Source: Azospirillum sp. TSO22-1
GTDB lineage: Bacteria > Pseudomonadota > Alphaproteobacteria > Azospirillales > Azospirillaceae
DNA: 64,000 nt
NCBI RefSeq assembly: GCF_003116015.1
Contig: NZ_LGQZ01000014.1
Location: forward strand, 1 to 64,000
Direction: 5' to 3'
Part shown: positions 51,984 through 63,343 of the stretch, one piece after another
How positions within the stretch are numbered: the stretch's first letter is position 1
How the letters are laid out: each line of letters begins with the position of its first letter
Position numbers and translations under genes: made by a program
Notes under the pieces: model-generated
Databases searched by the model: none
Seen by the model: the letters and a program-made list of their open reading frames with translations, nothing else
Told to the model about the DNA's origin: nothing

Positions 51984-52838
51984 ATGGCGAATGAAGCAGC
52001 CGACCTGTCTTATTGCGGACAGGAGGTTCGGCGATACGACAACGACCGTTTTCTGACCTGCCTATTCGCTCCGGCGGAGCGGCGCGAGACGCTGTTCGCC
52101 CTGTGCGCCTTCAACATCGAGATCGCCAAGACCCGCGAGGTCGTCAGCGAGCCGATGCTCGGCCAGATGCGCCTGCAATGGTGGCGCGACGCGGTCGAGG
52201 CCGCCTACGAGGGCGGCGCGGCGCCGGTGCACGCGGTGACGCAACCGCTGGCGGAGGCCATCCGGGGGCACGGGCTGACCCGCGGCCACTTCGACCGCCT
52301 GATCGACGCCCGCGAGGCCGACCTGGACGACGAGCCGCCGGCCAGCCTGGACTGTCTGGTCAACTACGCCGACGCGACGGCGGCACCGCTGGTGCTGCTG
52401 GCGCTGGAGACGCTTGGCATGCGCGACGCCGCGGCGGCCGAGGCGGGGCAGCACGCGGCTGTCGCCTATGCCTTGGCGGGGCTGCTGCGCGCGGTGCCGC
52501 ACCTCGCCCGGCAGAACCGTGTGCTGCTGCCGGCGGACCGGCTCGCCGCGCACGGCGTGCGGGTGCGCGACGTGATCGAGGGTAAGGCCGGGGACAAGCT
52601 GCGGCCGGTGGTGCGCGAGGTGGCGGAGCGGGCGCGCGAGCATCTGGCCAAGGCGCGGGCGGTGCGGCGGGAGGTGCCGCGTGCGGCGGTGCCGGCGCTG
52701 CTGGGGGCAACGCTGGCCGACATCTACCTGGGCGTGCTGGCGCGCGAGGACCATGAGGTCCTAGCGGCCCGTGTGCAGATGCCGCACCCGATGCGCCAGC
52801 TCAAGCTGGCCTGGGCGGCGGTGCGGGGGCGGTACTAG
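51984..52838 (+). CDS. Squalene/phytoene-synthase-like protein without the first Asp motif (NDUFAF6-like)
   Basis: 284 aa from ATG 51984. The fold is recognisable: YDNDRFLTCLFAPAERRETL followed by FALCAFNIEIAKTREVVSEP, MLGQMRLQWWRDAVEAAYEG and VNYADATAAPLVLLALETLG. However, the catalytic DxxxD of prenyl synthases is replaced (NIEIAKTREVV), so it should not make presqualene diphosphate. This matches the NDUFAF6-type branch of complex I assembly factors. The two bacterial relatives of complex I assembly factors lie within 5 kb, on either side of sodB-hpnEDC. Confidence 0.85.
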   Translation: MANEAADLSYCGQEVRRYDNDRFLTCLFAPAERRETLFALCAFNIEIAKTREVVSEPMLGQMRLQWWRDAVEAAYEGGAAPVHAVTQPLAEAIRGHGLTRGHFDRLIDAREADLDDEPPASLDCLVNYADATAAPLVLLALETLGMRDAAAAEAGQHAAVAYALAGLLRAVPHLARQNRVLLPADRLAAHGVRVRDVIEGKAGDKLRPVVREVAERAREHLAKARAVRREVPRAAVPALLGATLADIYLGVLAREDHEVLAARVQMPHPMRQLKLAWAAVRGRY

Positions 52839-52841
52839 CAC

Positions 52842-54854
52842 CTATACCCCGCGCACCTGCCGGATGAACCGCTCCACCTCGCCGGACAGCCGCACCGACT
52901 GTTCCGACAGGGCACGGGCGGCGTGCAGGACCTCGCCGGCGGCGGAGCCGGTGCCGTCGGCGGCCTGCTGGACCTGCCCGATGGTGGACGAGATGTCCTG
53001 CGTGCCGACCGCCGCCTGTTGGACGTTGCGGGCGATTTCGCGGGTCGCGGCGTCCTGCTGCTCGACCGCGGCGGCGATGGTGGTGGCGATCTGGTTGATC
53101 TCGGCGATGGTCTGGACGATGTCGACGATGGCTTCCACCGCGCTGCCGGTCGCTCCCTGCATGGCGGTGATTTGCTGGCCGATGTCCTCCGTCGCCCGGG
53201 CGGTCTGGGTCGCGAGATTCTTCACCTCGCTGGCTACCACCGCGAACCCCTTGCCGGCTTCACCGGCCCGCGCCGCCTCGATCGTCGCGTTGAGGGCGAG
53301 GAGGTTGGTCTGGCTGGCGATGTCGTTGATCAGGTTCACCACCTCGCCGATGGTGCGGGCCTGATCGGCGAGCGCGCGGACGGTGGTGCTGGTGGCCTGG
53401 GCGCGGTCCTGGGCGCGCTGCGCGATGGCGGCGGACTGGCCGACCTGCCGAGTGATCTCGCCGATGGAGCTGGTCATCTCCTCGGCGGATGCGGCCACGG
53501 TCTGGACGTTGGCTGCGGTCTGCTGTGCCGAGCTGGCAACCACGGCGGCCTGCCCGCGGCTTTGTTCGGCGGTGGCCGACAGGCGTTGCGCGTTGGATTC
53601 GAGCTGCGTGGCCGAGGTGGAGACCCCCTCCACCACCGTGCGCACGCTGGCCTCGAAGCTGTCGGCGAGTTGCGCCATGGCGCGGCGCTTCTCCGCCTCG
53701 GCGCGGTGCTCCTGCTGCACCTGCTCCTCGCGCATGCGCTCCATGGCCTGGGCATTGTCCTTGAACACTTGAACCGCCTGCGCCATCTCGCCGATCTCGT
53801 CATGGCGGCCGCGGTGCGGCACCTCGGTGCCCAACTCGCCCTTGGCAAGCCGGTCCATGGCGGCGGTCATGGCGTGGATCGGCTTGGTGATGCCACGGCC
53901 GATCCACCACGCGGCGAGCATGCCGAGCGCCACCGCCAGCACGGTGAGGACGATGGAGCGTTGCTCGGTCGCCTGCGCGGCGCCGGTGGCCTCGCGCTCG
54001 ATCACGCCCTGGTCGGCCTTGACCGAGGTGCGGATGGCGCCGGCCTTCTCGGCGATCTGGGCACCGATGCGGTCGAGGGTCTCGGTGCGCAGGCGCTCGC
54101 TCTCGCCGACGACGGCGACCAGTGTCTCGATGGAGGACTCGAAGCGCGGGATGCTGGCGAGCGCTCCGGCCAGCAGCTCGCTATGGTGAACCTCCTTGAC
54201 CTGCTTGTCCAGCTCGGCGATGGCCGCGGCGAGTTCCTTCAGCTTGGACAGCGCGTAGACCGACTCCGTCTGGGCGTGGGTGTCCAGGTACTTCATGGCG
54301 TGAGCCTGCGCCGTCAGCAGCTTCTCCTGCGCCGCGGCGGCGAGGTAGGCGATGCGATGCTCGCCGTCGGTCGCGGCGGATTCCGCCAATTCGCCGAGCT
54401 TGGTGCGCATGTTGTTGGTGCTGCGGGCGAGCGGGCCGTCCACCACCTCGTTGCGCTTGGTGGTCAACTCGCCAAGGCGGGCGAGTGCGGCGCGGTAGGC
54501 GTCGGTCTGACCGGCGATGCCCTGTATGAGCGGCGAGCGGGTGGGGTGGCTGACCTCCCGCTGGGCCTCGGCGACGGCGCGGGCGAACGCCTCGAAGGCG
54601 CGTTCGGCCTGCTGGAACGCCTCCGGCGCGCGCGACGCCAGGAAGGCGTTGGTGTGGCGCTGCAGGGTGGCGGCGCCCAGCTCAAGCTCGTCCACCGCGG
54701 TGGCGTCGTGCGCCATGTCGGCGAAGGCATCGAACTTGCCGCGCACCACATCCAGCCCGAGCACCGCAATGACGTTCAGCGCGATCACCAGCGCCTGCAC
54801 GATGGCGAATCCGGCGAAGATCCGGCCGCCGATCCGGAGTTTGCCCACACTCAT
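52842..54854 (-). CDS. Methyl-accepting chemotaxis protein
   Basis: 670 aa. Membrane helix 1 (about 8-32, [20 protein letters not shown]), a large helical periplasmic region of 4-helix-bundle type (about 33-302), and membrane helix 2 (about 303-325). HAMP (about 326-378: [20 protein letters not shown]) leads to the MA coiled coil to 660. The signalling tip is [20 protein letters not shown] then [20 protein letters not shown]. The ligand is unknown. ATG 54854 has an AAGGAC site. Its 3' end abuts the convergent NDUFAF6-like gene (3 nt). Confidence 0.94.
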   Translation of the reverse strand: MSVGKLRIGGRIFAGFAIVQALVIALNVIAVLGLDVVRGKFDAFADMAHDATAVDELELGAATLQRHTNAFLASRAPEAFQQAERAFEAFARAVAEAQREVSHPTRSPLIQGIAGQTDAYRAALARLGELTTKRNEVVDGPLARSTNNMRTKLGELAESAATDGEHRIAYLAAAAQEKLLTAQAHAMKYLDTHAQTESVYALSKLKELAAAIAELDKQVKEVHHSELLAGALASIPRFESSIETLVAVVGESERLRTETLDRIGAQIAEKAGAIRTSVKADQGVIEREATGAAQATEQRSIVLTVLAVALGMLAAWWIGRGITKPIHAMTAAMDRLAKGELGTEVPHRGRHDEIGEMAQAVQVFKDNAQAMERMREEQVQQEHRAEAEKRRAMAQLADSFEASVRTVVEGVSTSATQLESNAQRLSATAEQSRGQAAVVASSAQQTAANVQTVAASAEEMTSSIGEITRQVGQSAAIAQRAQDRAQATSTTVRALADQARTIGEVVNLINDIASQTNLLALNATIEAARAGEAGKGFAVVASEVKNLATQTARATEDIGQQITAMQGATGSAVEAIVDIVQTIAEINQIATTIAAAVEQQDAATREIARNVQQAAVGTQDISSTIGQVQQAADGTGSAAGEVLHAARALSEQSVRLSGEVERFIRQVRGV

Positions 54855-54947
54855 CAGCTCAGTCCTTTTCCGCGCCGGTCTGCGCCGGTTGGTATGACCA
54901 TAGCGTCAGCGTGCCGATAAAGGAAAGATGGTTTACGTTTGGGTCAA

Positions 54948-56306
54948 TTATTGAGCAGATGCCGATTCGGTGTTCAACCAGCCGGCCAGATCCTCCAATG
55001 CGCGCTGCGTGTAGGCGCGCTTGCGCTCGCGACCGCGGATGCGGTCATCGACCGGCGGGAACAGGCCGAAGTTGACGTTCATCGGTTGGAAGGTTTCCGC
55101 TTCGGCCCCGCCAGTGATGTGGCCGAGCAGCGCGCCGAGCGCCGTGGTGACGGGCGGCGGCGGCTGTTGGCGTCCCAGGCGTTCGGCCGCCGTGAACAGG
55201 CCGGACAGCAGGCCGACGGCCGCGCTCTCCACATAGCCCTCGCAACCGGTGACCTGCCCGGCGAAGCGCAGGCGCGGCTGTGCCTTCAGGCGCAGCGTCC
55301 TGTCCAGCAGGCGCGGGCTGTTCAGGAAGGTGTTGCGGTGCATGCCGCCGAGGCGGGCGAACTCCGCCTTTCCCAGGCCGGGGATCATGCGGAAGATGCG
55401 GACCTGCTCGGCGTGCTTCAGCTTGGTCTGGAAGCCGACGAGGTTGTAGAGCGTGCCCAGCGCGTTGTCCTGGCGCAACTGCACCACGGCGTAGGGGCGG
55501 CGCTCCGGCTTGTGCGGGTTGGTCAGGCCGACCGGCTTCATCGGGCCGTAGCGCAGGGTGTCGACGCCGCGCTCCGCCATCACCTCGATGGGCAGGCAGC
55601 CCTCGAAGTAGGGCGTGGTCTTCTCCCAGTCCTTGAAGTCGGCCTTCTCGCCGGTCACCAGCGCGTCGATGAAGGCGCGGTACTCGTCCTTCTCGAAGGC
55701 GCAGTTGATGTAGTCCTTGCCGGTGCCGCCGGGGCCGGGCTTGTCGTAGCGCGACTGGAACCACGCCTTGGAGAGGTCGATGCTCTCCAGGTAGACGATG
55801 GGGGCGATGGCGTCGAAGAAGGCCAGCGACTCCTCGCCGGTGAAGGCGCGCACCGCCTCGGCCAGGGCGGGGGAGGTGAGGGGGCCGGTGGCGACGATCA
55901 CGCTGTCCCAATCCTCCGGCGGCAGGCCGGCGACCTCCTCGCGCACGATGGTGATGAGGGGGTGGGTAGAGAGCGCCTCGGTCACTGCGCCGGCGAAGCC
56001 GTCGCGGTCCATGGCCAGCGCACCGCCGGCCGGCACTTTGTGCGCGTCGGCGCAACGCAGGATCAGCGAGTTGCAGCGCCGCATCTCCTCGTGCAGCAGG
56101 CCGACCGCGTTGTACTCCGCGTCGTCCGAGCGAAAGGAGTTGGAACACACCAGTTCGGCGAACCTGTCGGTGTGGTGCGCCTCGGTGGCGCGGACCGGGC
56201 GCATCTCGTGCAGGACGACGGGAACGCCGGCCGAGGCGAGCTGCCACGCGGCTTCCGAACCGGCGAGGCCGCCGCCGATGACGTGGACGGGACGGGGAGT
56301 GGTCAT
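54948..56306 (-). CDS. trmFO: Methylenetetrahydrofolate-tRNA-(uracil-5-)-methyltransferase TrmFO
   Basis: 452 aa. The FAD motif is [18 protein letters not shown], followed by [20 protein letters not shown] and [13 protein letters not shown] with the catalytic Cys. Also [29 protein letters not shown] and the C-terminal [31 protein letters not shown]. It makes m5U54 in tRNA using methylenetetrahydrofolate and FADH2. It is a single gene; the MCP upstream boundary is at 54854. Confidence 0.96.
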   Translation of the reverse strand: MTTPRPVHVIGGGLAGSEAAWQLASAGVPVVLHEMRPVRATEAHHTDRFAELVCSNSFRSDDAEYNAVGLLHEEMRRCNSLILRCADAHKVPAGGALAMDRDGFAGAVTEALSTHPLITIVREEVAGLPPEDWDSVIVATGPLTSPALAEAVRAFTGEESLAFFDAIAPIVYLESIDLSKAWFQSRYDKPGPGGTGKDYINCAFEKDEYRAFIDALVTGEKADFKDWEKTTPYFEGCLPIEVMAERGVDTLRYGPMKPVGLTNPHKPERRPYAVVQLRQDNALGTLYNLVGFQTKLKHAEQVRIFRMIPGLGKAEFARLGGMHRNTFLNSPRLLDRTLRLKAQPRLRFAGQVTGCEGYVESAAVGLLSGLFTAAERLGRQQPPPPVTTALGALLGHITGGAEAETFQPMNVNFGLFPPVDDRIRGRERKRAYTQRALEDLAGWLNTESASAQ

Positions 56307-56392
56307 GGGACTGGGCTCGACTGCGATGGAGCCCTGTCAGTTAGCCTCTTCGCGCCCGGACGACAAGCGTTTGGGGCTCCCGAAACGAAGGC

Positions 56393-56416
56393 GGCCCCTC
56401 CCGCTGGGGAGGGGCC
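56393..56416 (-). terminator. Likely terminator of the mini-lipoprotein transcript
   Basis: Perfect 10-bp stem GGCCCCTCCC / GGGAGGGGCC with a GCTG loop, 26 nt downstream of the minus-strand stop at 56443. T-rich sequence after it on the minus strand (CCTTCGTTT) is weak. Confidence 0.6.
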
Positions 56417-56442
56417 GGCGTCGTGGATCGGTGCCGGGCCGA

Positions 56443-56637
56443 TCAGTATGTCTTGGTCGTCGTGTTGCGCTCGATCGTCGTGCTCGGGGCCGGGGTGACC
56501 ACGGTGGACGAGCCGGCGCTCGGCGCCGTCGTGGTGGTCGTGGTGGTGGTCGAGCGGGTCGTCTCGTCCGAACCGCAGGCGGCGACGAGCAGGGTGGCGC
56601 CAAGCGCCAGAGCGATGCCGGTCAGGGTGCGCTTCAT
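56443..56637 (-). CDS. Thr/Ser-rich mini-lipoprotein A
   Basis: 64 aa. The signal peptide ends in a lipobox, LLVAAC (Cys21), so it should be lipidated. The mature part is GSDETTRS, then a run of eight Thr, then APSAGSSTVVTPAPSTTIER and NTTTKTY. It is nearly all Thr, Ser, Pro and Ala. No family is recognised. It closely resembles the next minus-strand gene (56721-56942); both end IER-x-TTT-x-x-Y. They are in tandem, 83 bp apart. Confidence 0.72.
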   Translation of the reverse strand: MKRTLTGIALALGATLLVAACGSDETTRSTTTTTTTTAPSAGSSTVVTPAPSTTIERNTTTKTY

Positions 56638-56720
56638 CGTAGCTCCTCCTCACAAACGGAAACAACGGCTGCTCAACAGTGTGAGCAGGGGTTCGTTGCC
56701 TTTCGGGGGTGTGCGTCCGG

Positions 56721-56942
56721 TCAGTAGGTGCGGGTGGTCGTCGTGCTGCGCTCGATGACCGCGCCCGGAGCCGGCGTCACCGTGGTGGTGGAGGAGCCGG
56801 CGAGCGGCGCCGTGGTCGTGGTGGTGGTCTGGCTGGTGGCCGGGGCGGGCACGGCCACGGTGGTCGGTTCGCGCTCAACATAGGTGCAGGCGGAGGCGAG
56901 CAGGGCGATGCCGGCGGCAAGCGCCAGGGACACGGTCTTCAT
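56721..56942 (-). CDS. Thr/Ser-rich mini-lipoprotein B
   Basis: 73 aa from ATG 56942. Signal peptide MKTVSLALAAGIALLASACT with lipobox LASAC (Cys19); the mature part YVEREPTTVAVPAPATSQ is followed by TTTTTTAPLAGSSTTTVTPA and ends VIERSTTTTRTY. It is the paralogue of the 56443 gene and shares the layout signal-Cys-Thr run-Gly-Ser-Ser-Pro-IER tail. It lies between uvrA and its copy; codon use fits the genome. Confidence 0.72.
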   Translation of the reverse strand: MKTVSLALAAGIALLASACTYVEREPTTVAVPAPATSQTTTTTTAPLAGSSTTTVTPAPGAVIERSTTTTRTY

Positions 56943-57004
56943 GGGGTATACCCTCGTTCCGTTGCAGACACTACGAGAACGCGGGATAGCGCCTGTTTGT
57001 TTCC

Positions 57005-59851
<2,847 letters not shown>

Positions 59852-59857
<6 letters not shown>

Positions 59858-59866
59858 GGAGTGTTC
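59852..59866. promoter_or_regulatory. Second GTTC-N7-GTTC match over the uvrA start codon
   Basis: GTTC at 59852-59855 and at 59863-59866 with a 7-bp spacer, the alphaproteobacterial LexA operator layout. It overlaps the uvrA ATG. It may be a second operator or chance. Confidence 0.4.
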
Positions 59867-59999
59867 TTAGCCGAAAGCCGTAGGGAATGCCACCCCGAAT
59901 GGAGCCGCACAGATATGTGCGGGGGAGGGTGAGATTACCACCCGGAGCGCGGCCGTCGAGTCGGCGCAAGAAGCCATTTCCAAACCCGACCCGCTCTGC

Positions 60000-60005
60000 T
60001 ATATT
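60000..60005 (+). promoter_or_regulatory. Likely ssb promoter -10 element
   Basis: TATATT at 60000-60005, with TTTCCA 17 bp upstream (59977-59982) as the -35 candidate. The LexA operator begins 2 bp downstream, so repressor binding would block this promoter. Confidence 0.5.
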
Positions 60006-60006
60006 T

Positions 60007-60021
60007 GTTCCCTGAACGTTC
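60007..60021 (+). promoter_or_regulatory. LexA (SOS) operator, GTTC-N7-GTTC
   Basis: GTTC-CCTGAAC-GTTC, an exact match to the direct-repeat LexA site of alphaproteobacteria. It lies in the 386-bp divergent region between uvrA and ssb, two genes known to be SOS-controlled, directly after a -10-like TATATT. Confidence 0.85.
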
Positions 60022-60165
60022 TCTCCGGCAGCGCGGGTGCGTGGCGCGGCCGGGTGGGTGGGGACGAGCCAAGGCGGTGATTGACCGCATGGCTCCGCTC
60101 GTGCTTGGTTGGCGCGACGCGGGGCGTGCGGACACACAACATATCCGGCCCTGCGAACAGGAACC

Positions 60166-60220
60166 CTCGACATCTGGACGCCCCGCCGCCGGGCGGCCGA
60201 TCGGGCCGGAAGGTGTCGAG
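60166..60220 (+). promoter_or_regulatory. Structured 5' leader before ssb
   Basis: CTCGACATCT (60166-60175) pairs with AGGTGTCGAG (60211-60220), with one G-U pair. The C/G-rich loop contains a further CCGCCGGGCGG hairpin. The structure ends 23 nt before the ssb ATG, just ahead of the GGAGG site. It may affect ssb mRNA translation; no known riboswitch is recognised. Confidence 0.4.
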
Positions 60221-60243
60221 CATGCGCGTCGGAGGATCTGGCA

Positions 60244-60732
60244 ATGAATGTGTGGACGTTTACGGGGCGGCTCGGTGCGGATGCGGAACTGCGCACCACG
60301 CAGAGCGGCGAGAAGGTGCTGGGCTTCCGCGTCGCCAACGACGTGGGCTTCGGCGAGCGCAAGACGACGCAGTGGGTGGACTGCTCGATCTGGGGCCGCC
60401 GCGCGGAGTCGCTGGCCCCGCACCTGACCAAGGGCAAGGGCGTGGTGGTCTCCGGCGAGGTGACCCTGCGCGAGTACGAGAAGCGCGACGGCACCCGCGG
60501 CGCGCAGATGTCGGTGCGCGTCGCCGAGATCGACTTCATGGGCGGCGACCGCGGCGCTGAAGGCGGCGGTGGCGGCTACGGCGGCGGTGGCGGCGGGTAC
60601 GAGTCGCGCGGCGGCAGCGGTGGTGGAGGCGGCTACGGCGGGGGTGGTGGCGGTGGCCGCGGTCCCGGCGGTGGCAGTGGCGGTGGCGCTCCGCCCCGGC
60701 ACGACGACCTGGACGACGAGATCCCGTTCTAA
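60244..60732 (+). CDS. ssb: Single-stranded DNA-binding protein
   Basis: 162 aa from ATG 60244 with GGAGG upstream. N-terminal OB fold (1-105): MNVWTFTGRLGADAELRTTQ, VLGFRVANDVGF, TQWVDCSIWG and VSGEVTLREYEKRDGTRGA. A Gly-rich linker (about 108-150) and the acidic tip DDLDDEIPF, which binds partner proteins, complete the standard layout. SSB protects single-stranded DNA in replication and repair. SOS operator and structured leader upstream; strong terminator downstream. Confidence 0.96.
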   Translation: MNVWTFTGRLGADAELRTTQSGEKVLGFRVANDVGFGERKTTQWVDCSIWGRRAESLAPHLTKGKGVVVSGEVTLREYEKRDGTRGAQMSVRVAEIDFMGGDRGAEGGGGGYGGGGGGYESRGGSGGGGGYGGGGGGGRGPGGGSGGGAPPRHDDLDDEIPF

Positions 60733-60751
60733 GGAACGGTGGTTCGTACGG

Positions 60752-60781
60752 AATGCGGGGCCTCGCGGCCCCGCATTTTTT
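60752..60781 (+). terminator. Rho-independent terminator of ssb
   Basis: 11-bp stem AATGCGGGGCC / GGCCCCGCATT with a TCGC loop (60752-60777) followed by TTTT. It overlaps the stop codon of the convergent PAP2 gene. Confidence 0.92.
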
Positions 60782-61322
60782 ATGGCCGCCTCACGGTGAG
60801 GGGCACTGTCAGCTTGGTGCAGGCATAGCCCAGCAGCAGGCCGGCGACTCCGTCGGACGCCCAATGCCGGTTCACCGCGACGCGGCTCGCGGCGGTGAGC
60901 ACGGCCAGCAGCATGCCCGTCGCCAGCACCACGTCGCTGTCCGTCGCGGCGGCGAGCGCGGTGGCCGCCGCCGCGACGTTGGCGGTGTGGCCGGACGGCA
61001 TGGAGCGGTTGTTGGGAGGCCGGCCGGAACGCGGCGGGCGTCGTCGGCGGGCGATCATCTTGACGGCCGTGGTGGCGACCGCCTCGGCCGCCAGGGCCGC
61101 CACCACGGCCCGTCCCGCGACGGCCACGTGATGGCGGCCGGACGCATGGCCCAACTGCCACGCGGCGAGCGCCGCCGGCGCCAGCGCATAGCGCGACGTC
61201 AGGACGGCAAGCACTCGCGCCGCGGCAACGGTGCCCGGTCCGCAGGCCAGCAGAAGTCGGTCGCGCAGAGCTTCGTCGAACGCGACGATCGCTCTGATTG
61301 CGGGAAGTTCGGTTGCCTCCAC
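60780..61322 (-). CDS. PAP2-family phosphatase
   Basis: 180 aa from GTG 61322. The three phosphatase motifs are intact: KMIARRRRPPRS (KX6RP), PSGHT, and SRVAVNRHWASDGVAG (SRX5HX3D). Between them are hydrophobic segments, so it is an integral inner-membrane protein of the phosphatidate-phosphatase/undecaprenyl-diphosphatase type. The substrate is not readable. It is the last gene of a minus-strand operon after the Pro-rich (7 nt) and entericidin-like (12 nt) genes. Its stop codon lies within the ssb terminator. Confidence 0.88.
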   Translation of the reverse strand: MEATELPAIRAIVAFDEALRDRLLLACGPGTVAAARVLAVLTSRYALAPAALAAWQLGHASGRHHVAVAGRAVVAALAAEAVATTAVKMIARRRRPPRSGRPPNNRSMPSGHTANVAAAATALAAATDSDVVLATGMLLAVLTAASRVAVNRHWASDGVAGLLLGYACTKLTVPLTVRRP

Positions 61323-61329
61323 GGGCTGT

Positions 61330-61512
61330 TTACGCGGTGAACGGCCGCGGGGTGCCCGGCATCGGATCGCCCTCGGGCGGCGTGATCTCCGGCGGGATTT
61401 CCGGATTCGGCGGCACTCGCGGCTCGGGCGACGGCGCGGGGCGGTCGGGTGTCGGCGGGGTTGGGCCACCCGGTGGCGGCACCTCGGGAGTCTGCGGAGT
61501 CGGATCGGCCAT
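61330..61512 (-). CDS. Short proline-rich protein
   Basis: 60 aa, starting MADPTPQTPEVPPPGGPTPP and continuing with PxP repeats to the end; about 40% Pro, with no hydrophobic segment or signal peptide. The ATG has a GGAG site. It is the middle gene of the entericidin-Pro-rich-PAP2 set with very small gaps, which supports it as real. Function unknown; Pro-rich polypeptides of this kind can be extended linkers or binding ligands, but no partner is known. Confidence 0.55.
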   Translation of the reverse strand: MADPTPQTPEVPPPGGPTPPTPDRPAPSPEPRVPPNPEIPPEITPPEGDPMPGTPRPFTA

Positions 61513-61524
61513 GGTGGGGCTCCG

Positions 61525-61677
61525 TCACTCGGCGGCGCGTTCGACGGCGCGGCCGCCGGCTTGCACATCCTGACCCAGCCCTGCGGCGGTGTTGCAGCCG
61601 CTGAGCAGCGCGGCCGACGACAGAAGGATGCCCAGCAGGAGGATCTGCGTGAACGGAAGGTGGATGCTGCGCGACAT
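61525..61677 (-). CDS. Entericidin A/B-family mini-lipoprotein
   Basis: 50 aa. The signal peptide with lipobox LLSGC (Cys28) is followed by GCNTAAGLGQDVQAGGRAVE, the entericidin signature (GCNTxxGxGxDxxxxGxxxE). It ends in AAE. The E. coli entericidins are small membrane lipoproteins acting as a toxin/antidote-like pair. Here only one copy is seen. It opens a minus-strand operon with the Pro-rich and PAP2 genes; ATG 61677 has a GTGAGG site. Confidence 0.85.
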   Translation of the reverse strand: MSRSIHLPFTQILLLGILLSSAALLSGCNTAAGLGQDVQAGGRAVERAAE

Positions 61678-61834
61678 GGTCCCTCACTCTTCCAGGGAAA
61701 AGACGGTCCCTGGAGAACGGGCCGGTGGCGCGCTTGGTTCCGCGTTCCGCGCAAGGGTGCCCTGTGCGGCGGCGGTGGCGCTTGACCGGGCTTTCCGCAG
61801 CCACAAGATGTGTCCGCCCAACAAATGTGCAGCC

Positions 61835-63196
61835 ATGACCGCCGACGCCATCGAGAGACCCGCCACCCTGACCGGACGCCTGCGCGGCCACACCGCGGAG
61901 CTGCTGCGCCTTGCCGGGCCGGTGATCGTCTCGCGCGCCGGGCTGATGGTGATGATGGCCGTGGACACCGCCATCGTCGGCCGCTTCAGCGCCGAGCAGC
62001 TGGCGTTCTTCGGGCTCGCCCACCTGCCCAGCAACATGATGATCGGCGTCGGCGTCGGCCTGCTGATGGGCACCGTGGCGATGGTGGCGCACGCGCTCGG
62101 CGCCGACCGGCAGGAGGAGTGCGGGCTGGTCTGGCGCCGCTCGGTGCCGTACGCGCTGCTGATGGGCGGGTTGATGGCGCTGGCGGCGGCGCTGCTCGGC
62201 GGGCCGCTGTTCCGCATGACCGGGCAGGAGCCGCACGTCGCCGAGGGCGGCGCCCGGGTGCTGGCCGTGCTCGGCCTCGGCATGCCGGGGATGATGCTCT
62301 ACACCACGACCGGCTTCTTCCTGGAGGGACTGAAGCGGCCGGTGCCGGTGATGCTCGCCATGGTGGCCGGCAACCTGGTGAACCTCGGGCTGGCCTACGG
62401 GCTGGTGTGGGGGGCCTGGGGGCTGCCGTCGCTGGGGGCGCTCGGCTCGGCGTGGGCGACGACGCTGATCCGCTGGGCCATGGGCCTGGGGCTGGTCGCC
62501 TATGTCTGGTGGATGCGCGACCACGCCCGCTGGGGCGTGCGCGGCGGCTGGGCCGGCTGGTGGAGCGGCGCGGTCAGGCAGCGCGCCCTGGGCTACGCCG
62601 CCGGCCTGAGCATCGGCGTGGAGAGCGCGTCCTTCGCCGCGCTCGGGCTGCTGGCCGGACTGATCTCGCCGCTGGCGCTCGGCGCCTACACGGTGGCGCT
62701 GAACCTGATCGCGCTGCCCTTCATGGCGGCGGTCGGGCTGGCTTCGGCCACAGCGGTGCGCGTCGCCGTGGCGCTCGGGCGCGGCGACCGGCTGGACATG
62801 GCGCTGGCCGGCTGGAGCGGGTTGGCCGTCACCTCGGTGTTCCTGACGCTGGTCGGTGTGGTGTACGCGGTGATCCCGGGGCCGGTGGCGGGCATCTACA
62901 GCAACGACCCGGCCCTGCTGGAGCGCGTCGTGCCGCTGATCGCCTTCAGCGCCTGGATCCTGGTGGCGGATGGCGGGCAGGTGGTGATGGCCAACGCGCT
63001 GCGCGGCAGGCACGACGCGTGGGTGCCCACCATGCTGCACTTCGTGTCCTATGCCGTGGTGATGCTGCCGGCCGCCGCGCTGTCGGCGTTCGCGCTGGGA
63101 CGGGAGGAACAGGGGCTGTTCGACGGCATCCTGATCGCCAGCGTGGTGTCGGTGTCGATCCTGTCCTTGCGCTTCGCGAATCTCAGCCGCCGCTGA
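61835..63196 (+). CDS. MATE-family multidrug/metabolite exporter
   Basis: 453 aa from ATG 61835 (an ATG at 61808 would add nine residues). Twelve hydrophobic segments, beginning ELLRLAGPVIVSRAGLMVMM followed by AVDTAIVGRFSAEQLAFFG, which has the MATE motif with DTAIVG. Further conserved regions are GMPGMMLYTTTGFFLEGLKR and AYTVALNLIALPFMAAVGLA. It exports cations, drugs or metabolites using proton or sodium gradients (NorM-like). It is divergent from the entericidin operon. Confidence 0.9.
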   Translation: MTADAIERPATLTGRLRGHTAELLRLAGPVIVSRAGLMVMMAVDTAIVGRFSAEQLAFFGLAHLPSNMMIGVGVGLLMGTVAMVAHALGADRQEECGLVWRRSVPYALLMGGLMALAAALLGGPLFRMTGQEPHVAEGGARVLAVLGLGMPGMMLYTTTGFFLEGLKRPVPVMLAMVAGNLVNLGLAYGLVWGAWGLPSLGALGSAWATTLIRWAMGLGLVAYVWWMRDHARWGVRGGWAGWWSGAVRQRALGYAAGLSIGVESASFAALGLLAGLISPLALGAYTVALNLIALPFMAAVGLASATAVRVAVALGRGDRLDMALAGWSGLAVTSVFLTLVGVVYAVIPGPVAGIYSNDPALLERVVPLIAFSAWILVADGGQVVMANALRGRHDAWVPTMLHFVSYAVVMLPAAALSAFALGREEQGLFDGILIASVVSVSILSLRFANLSRR

Positions 63197-63249
63197 CCCG
63201 TTTTCGGGTGGGGTACGGTTGTGTGCACGTGCGAAACCTGCTAGGAAAT

Positions 63250-63263
63250 ACCATATATATGGT
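63250..63263. other. 14-bp perfect AT-rich palindrome upstream of gyrA
   Basis: ACCATATATATGGT at 63250-63263, in a GC-rich context, 81 nt before the gyrA start. A TTGTGT with TAGGAA 17 bp later (63219, 63242) overlaps the region and could be a promoter. The palindrome could be an operator or a supercoil-sensitive element. Confidence 0.45.
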
Positions 63264-63343
63264 CCGGTCCGCCGGGCGTTTTGCCTAGGCCGTCCGGCGC
63301 GTGTTATGCACGCGTTTCCCAGACCCCGAGTCATGAGTTCCGC

